Source of the DNA: Rhodobium gokarnense | Lineage (GTDB): Bacteria > Pseudomonadota > Alphaproteobacteria > Rhizobiales > Rhodobiaceae | Direction of reading: 5' to 3' | Length of the DNA: 64,000 nucleotides | NCBI RefSeq assembly: GCF_025961475.1 | Contig: NZ_JAOQNS010000015.1 | Coordinates: 1 to 64,000 of the forward strand | Part shown: piece after piece, positions 45,224 through 55,053 of the stretch | Position numbering within the stretch: position 1 is the first letter of the stretch | Layout of the letters: each line of letters starts with the position of its first letter | The notes under the pieces: model-generated | Database searches by the model: none | The model's input: the letters and a program-made list of their open reading frames with translations, nothing else | What the model was told of the DNA's origin: nothing | Program-made: the position numbers and the translations under genes

Positions 45224-45344
45224 GTTCGGCCGTGCCGATTGGATGGCGATGGCGCCTCCCTGCTTGTGGCCAAGGGCGACCGGGCGAGAATGCGGCCGGG
45301 TAGCGCCAAACTGTCGAGCCGGGGTGGCGAGACCGCGCCGCCCC

Positions 45345-45956
45345 TCACACCACCAGACGCTCGCCGCTGCGGGGGACGTCCTGGGGGACGCCGAATTCGC
45401 GGCCGGAGCGGGTGAGCAGGCACCAGATGTAATCGGCCATGGAGGCACGGATGTGGAGGTCGAAGACTTCTTCCCCGCCTTCCGGCAGTGCCAGCACCGC
45501 GACGGCCTTGGCGAAGTTGGAGCCGCGCACCTCGCCGGGCTTGAAGGCGACGGGGTCGAGGTCGAGGGTGGTGAGTTTTGAAAGCGCCTGCCGTGCGCCG
45601 GTCCCGGAAATGGCGATGGTCGTGTAGTAGTCGCTGATGCGCACGACCTGGTGCGGGGTCTCGCCGAGAGCCTCTTCCAGACGGCCGGCAAGGTCGGCCT
45701 CGGTCTCCGGGGCGCCGACGACCATCCATTCGTTCGGGCCGAGCCAGAGCAGCGAGATGTCGCCGGTGGCGGCGATCTTCGAAGCGCCCGGCAGGGGCAC
45801 GCCGAGCGCCTTTTTCACAGCGGCACCGCCCGTTTCCGGGTCGACGCGCAGGATCAGCTTTGCCAGGAGCGGCCGTTCGGCAAGGCCGAAGGCGCCGCCG
45901 TCTGCTTCAAGCGGGCGGCGGTGGGCAAGGGGCGAGCGGCGGCGGGCGTCAGCCAT
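45345..45956 (-). CDS. soxG: Sarcosine oxidase, gamma subunit
   Basis: This 203-residue protein is related to the C-terminal folate-binding part of aminomethyltransferase and is the gamma subunit of heterotetrameric sarcosine oxidase. It shows LLWLGPNEWMVVG, then RISDYYTTIAISGTGARQAL and the C-terminal ASMADYIWCLLTRSGREFG. Start 45956 (MADARRRSPLAHR) overlaps the end of soxA by 8 nt, so it is translationally coupled. Last gene of the soxBDAG operon. Confidence 0.92.
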   Translation of the reverse strand: MADARRRSPLAHRRPLEADGGAFGLAERPLLAKLILRVDPETGGAAVKKALGVPLPGASKIAATGDISLLWLGPNEWMVVGAPETEADLAGRLEEALGETPHQVVRISDYYTTIAISGTGARQALSKLTTLDLDPVAFKPGEVRGSNFAKAVAVLALPEGGEEVFDLHIRASMADYIWCLLTRSGREFGVPQDVPRSGERLVV

Positions 45957-48900
45957 CGGCCTTCTCCGCGAAATGGGCGAGGAAATCGGTGTCGGTGACA
46001 GTGGCGGCCAGCGGCTTTGCGCCATTGCGCGAGATGTAGACCGTCTCGCCCATGCGCGCGCCGCCGGACTCCACGAGCGCCATTGCGATGGAGCGGCCGA
46101 GATTGGGGCTCAGATAGCTCGACGTCACATAGCCGAGCATCGGCACGGGCGGGGCCGGCTCGTCCGGGGTCGCAATGATCTGGGCGCCTTCCATCAGCAC
46201 GGTCTGAGGGTCCTCGGTGATAAGGCCGACAAGCTGCTTGCGGTTGGTGCGCACCGTGTCGGAGCGATAGAGCGAGCGCTTGCCGACGAAGTCGCCCTTC
46301 TTCTGGCTCACGATCCAGTCCATGCGCAGATCGAACGGGGTGATGGTGCCGTCGGTGTCCTGGCCGACGATGATGAAGCCCTTTTCGGCGCGAAGCAGGT
46401 GCATCGCCTCCGTGCCATAGGGGGTGATGCCGAAGGGCGCGCCGGCCTCCATCACCTTTTCCCACAGCCACAGGCCGTAGCTGGCGGGCACGTTGATCTC
46501 GTAGGAGAGCTCGCCGGTGAACGAGATGCGGAAAATACGGCAGGCAACGCAGTCGATCGCGGCCTCCTTCCAGCTCATGAACGGGAAGTCGTCGGGCGCG
46601 AGCCCGTCGCCGGCATTGTCGCAGATCGCCTTGATGACGTCGTAGCTCTTGGGGCCCGACAGCGAGACGACCGCGGTTTCCTCGGTGACACTCGTCAGGA
46701 AGACGTCGAGGTCCGGCCATTCGGTCTGGAGATAGTCCTCCAGCCAGGTCAGCACGCGCGCGGCGCCGCCGGTCGTCGTCGTCATGTGGAAGTGGTCGTC
46801 GGCGATGCAGGAGGTGACGCCGTCGTCGAACACCATGGCATCCTCGCCGAGCATCAGGCCGTAGCGGCAGCGGCCCGGAGCGAGCTTCGACCAGGCGTTG
46901 GTGTAGATGCGGTTGAGGAACGTGCGGGCGTCCTTGCCTCTGATGTCGATCTTGCCGAGCGTCGAGGCATCGAGCACGGCGACGTCGGTGCGGGCGGCCT
47001 TCGCCTCGCGCTGGACGGCGTCCTCGAAGGTCTCGCCGGGGCGCGGATAGGAGCGGGCGCGCAGCCAGTCGCCGACGGGCTCGAAGACCGCTTCCGCGCG
47101 CACGTGCCAGTCGTGCATCGGGGTCGTGCGGCGCGGCTCGAAATCGGCGCCGACGAACTGGCCGGCAATGGCCCCGAAGGTCACCGGCTTCCAGGGCTGG
47201 CGGAAGGTGGTGGTGCCGAGTTCGGGCAGGGACTTTCCTTGCGCGCCGGAGATGATGCCGAAGGCGTTGAGGTTGGAGATCTTGCCCTGGTCGTTGCCCA
47301 TGCCGACGGTGGTGTAGCGCTTGGCGTGCTCGACCGAGCGGTAGCCCTCGCGCACGGCCAGTTCCAGGTCGCTCGCCTTGACGTCGTCCTGCAGGTCGAC
47401 GAAGGCCTTCTTGCCGCCCTCGGTGGTGACCATCTGCCAGATCGGCGAGATGCCGGTCGGCTCGGGCGCGATATCCGCAAGCTCCGGCACCGGTGCGGCA
47501 TTGGCTGAAAAGCCGGCGGCCTCGGCCGCCCAGGCACCGACGCGGGCGCCGCTCTCGAAACAGGCCGCCGTGGTCATGGCGCCGTCGGCGCTGCCGCAGA
47601 CATGGGTGCGCTGCCAGTGCCAGCCGGGCCGGAACGCGGCAAGGTCGCCGTCATAACGAAGCTGGCCGCGGGACTGGGAGAACAGGGCCACATTCGGCAT
47701 CCAGCCGCCGGAAATGGCGACGAGGTCGGCATCGAACCCCTCGATGTTGCCGGTCTCGCTTTCAACGGTGATTTCCTTGACCCGGTGGCGCCCGCCGGTG
47801 CTGGCGACCTGGTTGCCGAGGCGGACCGGGATGTCGCGCTCGGCCGCCTTGCGCACCAGGGCATCGTCCGGCTGAAAGCGGCTGTCGGAAATGACGGAGA
47901 TGGTGGCCCCGGCGGCCTGAAGCTCGAAGGCCGTCCGCCAGGCCGCGTCGTTGTTGGCGATGACGGCCGCGCAGCGCCCGCCCAGCGCCCCGTAGCGGTG
48001 CAGATAGGTGCGCGCGGCGCTCGCCAGCATGATGCCGGGTCGGTCGTTTTCATGGAAGACGAGGGAGCGTTCCACGGCGCCGGTGGCAAGCACGACCTCT
48101 TTTGCCCTGATCCGCCACAGCCGCTGGCGCGGCAGGAGCGGGTCGCGGTCCTTCGGCGCCAGGTGGTCCGAGACCTTTTCCCAAAGGGCGACGAAATTGT
48201 CGGCGTAGTAGCCCATGGCCGAGGTCCGGGTCAGCACCGTGACGCGGTCGTTGGCGGCAAGTTCGGCAAGGGTCTCTGCGATCCAGTCGCGCGGGGCCTT
48301 GCCGTCGATGGTCATGGCGCCGTCGCCGGCCTGCGGCAGCGACAGGAGCTGGCCGCCGGCCTCCGCCGTCTCTTCGGCAAGGATGACGCGGGCGCCGCTC
48401 CGCGCCGCGCTCAAGCCCGCCATCAGGCCGGCCGGGCCGGCGCCGACGATCAGCACGTCGCAGTGCCGGTTGATGGTCTCATAGGCGTCCGGATCGGGTC
48501 CGTCCGGCGTCTTGCCGATGCCGGCGGCAAAGCGGACGATCGGCTCGAAGGTCATCCAGTTGCCCGGAGGGCCCATGAAGGTCTTGTAGTAGAAGCCGGC
48601 CGAATAGAAGCGCGAGACGAGGTCGTTGGCGGCATAGAGGTCGTGCTTCAGGGACGGCCAGCAATTCTGGGCGTGCGCTTCAAGGCCGTCCCAGAGCTCC
48701 TGCTCGGTGGCGCGGGTGTTGGGATCGGCGGCGGCGCCCGAGCCGATCTGGACGAGGCCGGCGGGGTCCTCCGCGCCGGCGCCGACGATGCCGCGCGGGC
48801 GGTGGTACTTGAACGAGCGGGCGACCATGTGGACGCCGTTGGCGATCAGCGCCGAGGCGAGGGTGTCGCCCGGGTGGCCGGCATAGCTCTTGCCGTCGAA

Positions 48901-48969
48901 GGAGAACGAGATCTCGCGGCTGCGGTCGATCGAGCCGCCTTCGTCGAGACGGAAGGGTTGGCGGGTCAT
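45949..48969 (-). CDS. soxA: Sarcosine oxidase, alpha subunit
   Basis: This 1006-residue subunit starts with a ferredoxin-like 2Fe-2S-type fold without the cluster (SFDGKSYAGHPGDTLASALI, VARSFKYHRPRGI). A NAD-binding flavoprotein domain follows (VLIVGAGPAGLMAGLSAARSG; NAD-type second motif around AVIANNDAAWRT), then a C-terminal GcvT-like folate domain (from about residue 620). With the beta, gamma and delta subunits it oxidises sarcosine to glycine and, with tetrahydrofolate, gives 5,10-methylene-tetrahydrofolate and H2O2. The start at 48969 overlaps the soxD stop by ATGA. Confidence 0.95.
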   Translation of the reverse strand: MTRQPFRLDEGGSIDRSREISFSFDGKSYAGHPGDTLASALIANGVHMVARSFKYHRPRGIVGAGAEDPAGLVQIGSGAAADPNTRATEQELWDGLEAHAQNCWPSLKHDLYAANDLVSRFYSAGFYYKTFMGPPGNWMTFEPIVRFAAGIGKTPDGPDPDAYETINRHCDVLIVGAGPAGLMAGLSAARSGARVILAEETAEAGGQLLSLPQAGDGAMTIDGKAPRDWIAETLAELAANDRVTVLTRTSAMGYYADNFVALWEKVSDHLAPKDRDPLLPRQRLWRIRAKEVVLATGAVERSLVFHENDRPGIMLASAARTYLHRYGALGGRCAAVIANNDAAWRTAFELQAAGATISVISDSRFQPDDALVRKAAERDIPVRLGNQVASTGGRHRVKEITVESETGNIEGFDADLVAISGGWMPNVALFSQSRGQLRYDGDLAAFRPGWHWQRTHVCGSADGAMTTAACFESGARVGAWAAEAAGFSANAAPVPELADIAPEPTGISPIWQMVTTEGGKKAFVDLQDDVKASDLELAVREGYRSVEHAKRYTTVGMGNDQGKISNLNAFGIISGAQGKSLPELGTTTFRQPWKPVTFGAIAGQFVGADFEPRRTTPMHDWHVRAEAVFEPVGDWLRARSYPRPGETFEDAVQREAKAARTDVAVLDASTLGKIDIRGKDARTFLNRIYTNAWSKLAPGRCRYGLMLGEDAMVFDDGVTSCIADDHFHMTTTTGGAARVLTWLEDYLQTEWPDLDVFLTSVTEETAVVSLSGPKSYDVIKAICDNAGDGLAPDDFPFMSWKEAAIDCVACRIFRISFTGELSYEINVPASYGLWLWEKVMEAGAPFGITPYGTEAMHLLRAEKGFIIVGQDTDGTITPFDLRMDWIVSQKKGDFVGKRSLYRSDTVRTNRKQLVGLITEDPQTVLMEGAQIIATPDEPAPPVPMLGYVTSSYLSPNLGRSIAMALVESGGARMGETVYISRNGAKPLAATVTDTDFLAHFAEKADG

Positions 48970-49331
48970 CGGCCGGCCTCCGGCGGGCGCTCGACCTTGA
49001 CCGCGTCGTTGCCGGAGCCGACGGTCTCGCCGCAGGGCGTTGCCGGCACCACGTCGTCGATCTCCGGCGGCTTCTCGCCGATCTTGTAGAAGGCGAGGAA
49101 GCGGTCGGTGGCGGTGTTGCGCAGCGCATTGAAGAAGCGGCGGCAGCCGGCGGCGTGGATCCAGCGCTCGGCGTGGATGCCCTTGGTGTTGTCGCGCATG
49201 AACAGGAACTCGGCCCATTCCGCGTCGGTCATGGTCTCGCTTTCGGTCGGGCGCGAGATGTGGGCTTCGCCGGCATGGGCGAACTCGCTCTGGTCGCGCT
49301 CGCCGCAATAGGGACAGGTAATGACGAACAT
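48966..49331 (-). CDS. soxD: Sarcosine oxidase, delta subunit
   Basis: This 121-residue subunit carries the zinc site known from the Corynebacterium enzyme: C6 and C9 in CPYC and H59 and C63 in HAAGC, at the same residue numbers. It also has AEFLFMRDNTKGIHAERW. It is about 20 residues longer than the compact homologues, with a C-terminal tail. It overlaps soxA by ATGA and follows soxB by 21 nt. Confidence 0.93.
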   Translation of the reverse strand: MFVITCPYCGERDQSEFAHAGEAHISRPTESETMTDAEWAEFLFMRDNTKGIHAERWIHAAGCRRFFNALRNTATDRFLAFYKIGEKPPEIDDVVPATPCGETVGSGNDAVKVERPPEAGR

Positions 49332-49352
49332 GGCGGATGCCTTAAGACGGGG

Positions 49353-50603
49353 TCAGTGGGCGACGGCGGCGGCGCCGTGTTCGGCGACCAGGTCGCCGGT
49401 GACGAAGCGCTCCAGGGTGAAGGGCGCGGCAATGGCGTTGGGGGTGTCGTTGGCGACGAGGTCGGCAAAGGCGTGGCCCGAGCCCGGGGTCGCCTTCCAG
49501 CCGCCGGTGCCCCAGCCGCCATTGACGTAAAAGCCGCCGACCTCGGTCTTCGATATGATCGGGCTGGCGTCCGGGCAGACGTCGACGATGCCGCCCCACT
49601 GGCGCATCATCCGGAGCCTGGAGAAGATCGGGAACAGCTCGATGATCGCCGCCATCTGGTGCTCGATGATGTCGAGGGAGCCGCGCTGGGTGTAGGAGGT
49701 GTGGCCGTCGATGCCGGCGCCGATGACGAGCTCGCCCTTGTCGGACTGGGAGCAGTAGACGTGCACCGCGTTCGACATGACGACGCACGGATTGATCGGC
49801 TTCAGGGGTTCCGAGACCAGCGCCTGCAGCGGGTGGCTCTCGATCGGCAGGCGGACGCCGACCATGCCGGCGATGACGCTGGTGTGGCCGGCGGTGACGC
49901 TCGCCACCTTTTCCGTCCTGATGTCGCCGCGCGAGGTGCGCACGCCGGTGACCGCGCCGCGCTCGGTGAGGATTTCCGTCACCTCGCAGTTCTGGATGAT
50001 GTCGACGCCGAGGGCATCGGCGGCGCGGGCATAGCCCCAGCAGACGGCGTCGTGGCGGTTGGTGCCGCCGCGCCGCTGCAGGGTGGCGCCGATGACCGGA
50101 TAGCGGATGTCCGGCGAGGTGTTGAGGATCGGGCAGAATTCCTTGATCTCTTTGGGGCCGAGATATTCCGCGTCGACGCCGTTCAGCCGGTTGGCCTCGA
50201 CCCGGCGCTTCAATTGCCGCGCCTCGTTGTCGTCATGGGCGAGGTTGAGCACGCCGCGGTGGCTCATCATGATGTTGTAGTTGAGCTCCTGGGAAAGGCC
50301 CTCCCAGAGCTGCAGCGCGTGCTCGTAGATCGCGGCGGAGGCGTCGTAGAGGTAGTTGGAGCGGATGATGGTGGTGTTGCGGCCGGAATTGCCGCCGCCG
50401 ATCCAGCCCTTTTCGACGACGGCGATGTTCTTCATGCCGTGCAGCTTGGCGAGGTAATAGGCTGTGGCGAGGCCATGGCCGCCGCCGCCGATGATGACGG
50501 CGTCATAGGACGGCTTGGGGTCGGGATCGCGCCAGGCCGGCGTCCAGCCCGTGTTGCCGCGTAGTCCCTCGCGGACAATGGAAAACAGCGAATAGTTGCC
50601 CAT
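49353..50603 (-). CDS. soxB: Sarcosine oxidase, beta subunit
   Basis: This 416-residue flavoprotein of the DAO family has the FAD motif [17 protein letters not shown] near residue 35. H184 in the [14 protein letters not shown] motif is at the site of the covalent FMN-binding histidine of heterotetrameric sarcosine oxidases. GGSGRN-type and [18 protein letters not shown] motifs are also present. It carries the sarcosine-oxidising site. First gene of the soxBDAG operon. The promoter must lie in 50604-51061, shared with the divergent chemoreceptor gene. Confidence 0.95.
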   Translation of the reverse strand: MGNYSLFSIVREGLRGNTGWTPAWRDPDPKPSYDAVIIGGGGHGLATAYYLAKLHGMKNIAVVEKGWIGGGNSGRNTTIIRSNYLYDASAAIYEHALQLWEGLSQELNYNIMMSHRGVLNLAHDDNEARQLKRRVEANRLNGVDAEYLGPKEIKEFCPILNTSPDIRYPVIGATLQRRGGTNRHDAVCWGYARAADALGVDIIQNCEVTEILTERGAVTGVRTSRGDIRTEKVASVTAGHTSVIAGMVGVRLPIESHPLQALVSEPLKPINPCVVMSNAVHVYCSQSDKGELVIGAGIDGHTSYTQRGSLDIIEHQMAAIIELFPIFSRLRMMRQWGGIVDVCPDASPIISKTEVGGFYVNGGWGTGGWKATPGSGHAFADLVANDTPNAIAAPFTLERFVTGDLVAEHGAAAVAH

Positions 50604-50872
50604 CGCGCCGACCCCTGCTCATGCTGGAAGGCGCCGGCGGTCTCCGGCCCCTGTCGGTCATGACATTAACCGCAGGCGGCGTCCAGATCGATCCGGTTGC
50701 AGACATCGGCCTTTCTAATTGCGACATGCATTCAGCGGGTTTTCGGCGCCTTTTCGGCTGCGGCGCGTCGCCGCTGGCCCGCGATCGGGAATGCCGGACG
50801 ATGTCGCATCCGGATGCCGAGACGCGACCGAGTTTAGTAATCCAATGTATTCATGTGAGCCGATAAATGTAC

Positions 50873-50887
50873 TTAACATCTTGTTAT
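50873..50887 (+). promoter_or_regulatory. CtrA-like site upstream of chemoreceptor 1
   Basis: TTAA-N7-TTAT with CATCTTG as spacer, 175 nt before the start of the 51062 gene. The alphaproteobacterial CtrA consensus is TTAA-N7-TTAA. Matching sites lie before the other two chemoreceptors. The surrounding 458-nt gap (50604-51061) is AT-richer than average and also holds the palindrome at 50922. Confidence 0.55.
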
Positions 50888-50921
50888 TGGTTCTTTGTGA
50901 CGATCTCTATATCGAGTCACA

Positions 50922-50941
50922 GATATACTATCTAGTATATC
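50922..50941. promoter_or_regulatory. AT-rich 20-bp palindrome upstream of chemoreceptor 1
   Basis: Perfect 9-bp arms GATATACTA and TAGTATATC are separated by TC. It sits between the CtrA-like site and the start of the chemoreceptor gene. It could be an operator for the chemoreceptor or for the divergent soxB. Confidence 0.55.
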
Positions 50942-51061
50942 TTGTCCCCGTAAGTCTCCCGGCGGCTCTGCCGGGCAGATCTTGAGATGGCGGTCCGCAG
51001 GCCGCTGTTCGCGCAACAACTCAACGCTGCCTTTCCGGGCGCGGATTCGGGACACTTCAAG

Positions 51062-53065
51062 ATGAAGAATTTCGCGATCTCCACCAAGGTCTTCGGCGGT
51101 TTCGCCATCGTCCTCATCCTGCTCATCGTCATCGGTGCGACAGGCGCCCTCAACCTCAACGCGGGCAACGACAGCTTCAAGCGCTACCGGGCGATCGCGC
51201 TGCAGACCAATCAGGCCGGCCGCGTGCAGGCAAACCTTCTGACGGCACGGCTGGCGGTGAAGAATTTCATCATCGCGCCGTCGCCGGAGAGCATTGCGGT
51301 CTTCAATGACCGCGCCGGCAAGACGCGCGAGTTCAACGACACCCTCGGCACGCTGGTTCACAGCGCGGAAAAAAAGCAGGTCGTCGGCGACGTTCGCGAC
51401 AATCTGGCGACATATGGCACGAACTTCGAAGAGGTCGTGCGGCTGCAGGCGGAACGGTCGGATCTGGTGATCAACACGCTCGATAAGGTCGGCCCGCAGA
51501 TGGAGCGCAAGCTCACCGAGATCATGGAAAGCGCCTATAGCGACAAGGACGTCATGGCCGCCTACCAGGCCGGCACCGTGCAGCGCAATCTGCTGCTGAT
51601 GCGGCTCTATGTCGTCAAGTTCCTGCTGGAGAACAGCGAGGAGGCATATGCCCGGGTGCTGCAGGAATCGGTGGAGATGGCGAAGCACCACGAGGCGATG
51701 CTGGCCGAACTGCAGAATCCGGGGCGGCGCCAGCTTGCCGAAGAGGTCGGCGAGCTGCACGCCACCTATGAGGCCGCCTTCCGCAAGGTCCACGACACGA
51801 TCGGCACGCGCAACGACATCATCAAGAACCGCCTCGACGTCATCGGCCCGGCGATCGCCGGTTCGATGGAAGACCTGAAGCTCGCGATCAAGACCGAGCA
51901 GGACACGCTCGGACCGGAGGCCAGCATGGCGATGGACCGGGCGGTCATGATCACGATCGCGGTCGCGGTGGTCAGCATCCTGCTCGGCCTCGTTGCGGCC
52001 TGGGTGATCGGCACCGGCATCGCCCGGCCGATCCGGGCGATGACATCGGCCATGGGCCGGCTTGCCGGCGGCGACAAGGAGATCGACATTCCGGGCCTGG
52101 ACCGCAAGGACGAGGTCGGGTCGATGGCGGGTGCCGTCGAAGTGTTCCGGGAGAACATGATCAAGGCCGACGAGCTGGCGGCCCGCGAGGCGGCGGAACT
52201 GGCCGCCCGCGAAGAGCGCGCCCGGCATATCGAGGAGGTGACGCGGGCCTTCGACGCCGCGGTCTCCGGCCTCCTCGGCAGCCTTGCGAACGCTTCGGAG
52301 GAGATGAAAAGCACGGCCACGTCGATGTCCGAGATCGCCCACACCACCAACGACCGGGCGACGAGCGTCGCCAGCGCGGCGGAGGAGGCCTCGACCAATG
52401 TGCAGACCGTGTCGGCGGCGACCGAGGAGCTCTCAAGCTCCATCCACGAAATATCGCGCCAGGTGACGCAGTCCTCGCAGATCGCCGACAAGGCGGTGTC
52501 GCAGGCCGACACGACGGATGCGCAGGTGCAGCGCCTGGCCTCGGCCTCGCAGCACATCGGCGAGGTCATCGCACTGATTTCGGAGATTGCCGAGCAGACC
52601 AACCTGTTGGCGCTGAATGCGACCATCGAAGCGGCGCGGGCGGGCGAGACCGGCAAGGGCTTTGCCGTGGTCGCCGCGGAGGTCAAGACGCTTGCCGGTC
52701 AGACGGCGAAGGCGACGGACGACATCCGCAAGCAGATCAGCGACATCCAGCTCGAAACGGAGGAGGCCGTCGCGGCCATCCAGCAGATCGGCGCGACGAT
52801 CAAGGACATGAACGAGATCGCGCTCGGCATCTCCTCGGCCGTGGAAGAGCAGAATGCGGCGACGAACGAGATCGCCCGCAATGTGGAGCAGGCCGCCATC
52901 GGCACCCGCGAGGTGTCGTCGAACATCCTGGAAGTGACCCGCTCGGCCGGGCAGACCGGGGCGGCGGCAACGCAGGTTACCGGCGTTGCCGGCGATCTCG
53001 GCTCCAAGTCGGATCAGTTGCGCGCCGAGGTCGAGACCTTCCTGAAGACCGTGCGCGCCGCATAG
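51062..53065 (+). CDS. Methyl-accepting chemotaxis protein 1 (HBM-like sensor)
   Basis: This 667-residue receptor has a transmembrane helix (about 10-32), a periplasmic all-helical sensor of about 258 residues (about 33-290), a second helix (about 292-318), HAMP (about 319-372) and a signalling domain. The conserved hairpin tip [21 protein letters not shown] is intact. Sensor size and helical content fit the HBM (helical bimodular) class, which binds organic acids in studied cases. There is no C-terminal CheR-docking pentapeptide; it ends in RAA. Start 51062 is conserved with the two paralogues (KN-aromatic/L[11 protein letters not shown]). Confidence 0.93.
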   Translation: MKNFAISTKVFGGFAIVLILLIVIGATGALNLNAGNDSFKRYRAIALQTNQAGRVQANLLTARLAVKNFIIAPSPESIAVFNDRAGKTREFNDTLGTLVHSAEKKQVVGDVRDNLATYGTNFEEVVRLQAERSDLVINTLDKVGPQMERKLTEIMESAYSDKDVMAAYQAGTVQRNLLLMRLYVVKFLLENSEEAYARVLQESVEMAKHHEAMLAELQNPGRRQLAEEVGELHATYEAAFRKVHDTIGTRNDIIKNRLDVIGPAIAGSMEDLKLAIKTEQDTLGPEASMAMDRAVMITIAVAVVSILLGLVAAWVIGTGIARPIRAMTSAMGRLAGGDKEIDIPGLDRKDEVGSMAGAVEVFRENMIKADELAAREAAELAAREERARHIEEVTRAFDAAVSGLLGSLANASEEMKSTATSMSEIAHTTNDRATSVASAAEEASTNVQTVSAATEELSSSIHEISRQVTQSSQIADKAVSQADTTDAQVQRLASASQHIGEVIALISEIAEQTNLLALNATIEAARAGETGKGFAVVAAEVKTLAGQTAKATDDIRKQISDIQLETEEAVAAIQQIGATIKDMNEIALGISSAVEEQNAATNEIARNVEQAAIGTREVSSNILEVTRSAGQTGAAATQVTGVAGDLGSKSDQLRAEVETFLKTVRAA

Positions 53066-53088
53066 CGCGGCGCGACCGGAGGCGCCGG

Positions 53089-54132
53089 TCAATATATGGC
53101 GTTGAAGAGCAGCCCGAGGCCGAGCGAGCCGACGAGCGCAAAGCCGAGATAGGCGGCGAACACCGGAGGGCGGGCGAGCGCATAGACGGCGACCGCCGCC
53201 GGGATCGAGGTGACGCCGCCGGCCAGCATGAAGGCCATGCCGGCGCCGGGCGCCATGCCCTGGTCGATGAGGCCACCGACCAGCGGCAGGGCGGCGTAGC
53301 CGTTGAGATAGGCGGGCACGCCGACGAGGGTGGCGATGACGACCGGCAGAACGCTCTCGCCGCCGACGAGGCCGACGACGGTGTCGGCCGGGATGTAGGC
53401 GACCATCAGGCTTTCCAGGAAGAAGGCGAGCGCCAGCCATTTGCCGAGGAAATTGAGGTTGAAGAGGGCGTTGGTGCGGAATTTCTCGCGCCGGTCCCTC
53501 TCCTGCCAGAAGCGCCAGACGACGGGTTGCGGCGCGCGCACGACCCTTGCGCTGCAGCCGCCATTGCCGACGCCTTCGCGCAAGGGGTTCTGGAGCGCGC
53601 CGGCGGAGAGCAGCGCCCAGGTGCCGAAGCCGCCGAGAAGGCCGATGGCGACGGCGGCAAAGGTCTTGTAGACGGCAAAGCCGGTCCCCAGCGTACCGAC
53701 GGTCAACACGAACATGGAGGGATCCATGATCGGCGAGGCGAGCCAGAAGGCCATCACCGCCGGCAGCGGCACGCCCATGGCCAGAAGCGCGGCGATCAGC
53801 GGGATGACGCCGCAGGAGCAGAAGGGCGAGAGCGCGCCCATCAGCGCTGCGGCAAGGATCATCCAGGCGGGCTGGCCGGAAAAGGCGCGGGCGATCAGAT
53901 TGTCGGCGCCGGAGGCCTTGGCAAAGGCGGCAACGCCGATGGAAAGGGCGAGGAAGACGGCGACGCCGAGCAGCGCATCGGCGGTGAAGCGAAGCGAGCG
54001 GGCGGCCTGGTCGCTGTCGATGAGGGCAAGCAGGGCGAGCGCAGCGGCCAGCACCAGCCAGACCCTGTCGATGTGGGGCAAGCGGGCGAGGGGACCGTGG
54101 GGACGGCGGACGGTTTCGGTGCCATTGGACAT
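53089..54132 (-). CDS. ArsP-like permease (DUF318)
   Basis: This 347-residue integral membrane protein has about eight to ten helices and the family signature LSPFCSCGVIPLIAALLAMG (cysteines C105 and C107). The second half has GLVGGESVLPVVIATLVGVPAYLNGYAAL. This is the DUF318/ArsP permease family; ArsP of Campylobacter exports trivalent methylated and aromatic arsenicals. It starts 57 nt after the ArsR-type regulator on the same strand, which supports a metalloid role. Some related permeases export other substrates, so the substrate is inferred. Confidence 0.8.
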   Translation of the reverse strand: MSNGTETVRRPHGPLARLPHIDRVWLVLAAALALLALIDSDQAARSLRFTADALLGVAVFLALSIGVAAFAKASGADNLIARAFSGQPAWMILAAALMGALSPFCSCGVIPLIAALLAMGVPLPAVMAFWLASPIMDPSMFVLTVGTLGTGFAVYKTFAAVAIGLLGGFGTWALLSAGALQNPLREGVGNGGCSARVVRAPQPVVWRFWQERDRREKFRTNALFNLNFLGKWLALAFFLESLMVAYIPADTVVGLVGGESVLPVVIATLVGVPAYLNGYAALPLVGGLIDQGMAPGAGMAFMLAGGVTSIPAAVAVYALARPPVFAAYLGFALVGSLGLGLLFNAIY

Positions 54133-54189
54133 TTTCTGTCTCCGGTCGGGCTCCGCCTTTGAGCGGAGAAATGACGGGCAGCGTCGCCG

Positions 54190-54528
54190 TCAGGCGACGT
54201 CGTCGGATCTGGTGTCGGCGTCGTCCACATCGAAGCCGCGGCAGCAGGCTTCGAACAGGAAGTCGCCGAGGCCGCGAAGCCGATCGAAATGCGCCGTGGT
54301 GCGGACCTCGCGCCCGGCCTTTTGCTGGGTGACCAGGCCGGCGCGGGCGAGTGTTGCCAAATGGTGGGCGAGCGTCGAGGCCGGCACCTTCAGCCGCTCC
54401 TGGATCGCGCCGACCGCAAGGCCGCCCGGGCCGGCCCTGACGAGCAGGCGGACAAGACGGAGCCGTGTGCGGTTGCCGAGGGCGGCAAAGGCGTCGGCGG
54501 CGTTCTTTTCGGAATAATCGGCGGGCAT
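54190..54528 (-). CDS. arsR: ArsR/SmtB family repressor, AfArsR/SpArsR-like
   Basis: This 112-residue winged-helix repressor has a recognition region around VPASTLAHHLATLARAGLV. Instead of the classical ELCVCD motif in the recognition helix, it has a vicinal cysteine pair at residues 95-96 near the C-terminus (FEACCRGF). That is the arrangement of the atypical Acidithiobacillus repressor (Cys95, Cys96) but without its third cysteine (Cys102). The two-cysteine version occurs in the methylarsenite-selective Shewanella repressor. First gene of a two-gene operon with the ArsP-like permease. Start 54528 excludes a long upstream open frame without signals. Confidence 0.85.
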   Translation of the reverse strand: MPADYSEKNAADAFAALGNRTRLRLVRLLVRAGPGGLAVGAIQERLKVPASTLAHHLATLARAGLVTQQKAGREVRTTAHFDRLRGLGDFLFEACCRGFDVDDADTRSDDVA

Positions 54529-54592
54529 GGGACGGTCCGAAAACGGGAGGCCGGGCCACGACAGCGTGGCGGTCTCGGTGTGAAAGAACGAT

Positions 54593-54622
54593 ATCACTAG
54601 TTTTCTGGTTATGTCGAGTGAT
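54593..54622. promoter_or_regulatory. Candidate ArsR operator
   Basis: ATCACT and AGTGAT form an inverted pair separated by 18 nt, 65-94 nt upstream of the arsR start. Location and symmetry are suggestive only. The rest of the 54529-55053 gap holds the CtrA-like site at 54885 and otherwise nothing I can define. Confidence 0.35.
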
Positions 54623-54884
54623 TCGTTTCGAGGCTGCCATCTGTCAATGTATGCAATGCATATATGTGAATGCGTCGAGCTGTCGCAGGGGCGTCGCGGC
54701 CCGCGCAACAGGATCGGACGCCGTCGCGGGTGACCGGGCCTGTCTTCACCGCGACCCACGCCCGGACAGATATCATCATCAAATCAATTCATTAATGCCG
54801 TTCACGCGGTGCGATTGGCAGTGATGTCCGGCGGCTGATCGGCGCCCGCGGGCCCAAGCCCACCGCCTGATATTAAATACGTAG

Positions 54885-54899
54885 TTAACGGTTCATTAT
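54885..54899 (+). promoter_or_regulatory. CtrA-like site upstream of chemoreceptor 2
   Basis: TTAA-N7-TTAT with CGGTTCA as spacer, 155 nt before the start of the 55054 gene. Same form as the site at 50873. Confidence 0.55.
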
Positions 54900-55053
54900 C
54901 CATTCGGAGCGATTGTTACTACGCAGTTTTAGCAGGCGGAAGAAGGCCCGAATTCTGCACACGCCAAGCGAAGCGGTTGGGACCCCGTTTTTGAGTTAGA
55001 TGCCCAACAAAATAAACAACCGGCCACCTCTCAAACCCAAGCGAGATAACAAG

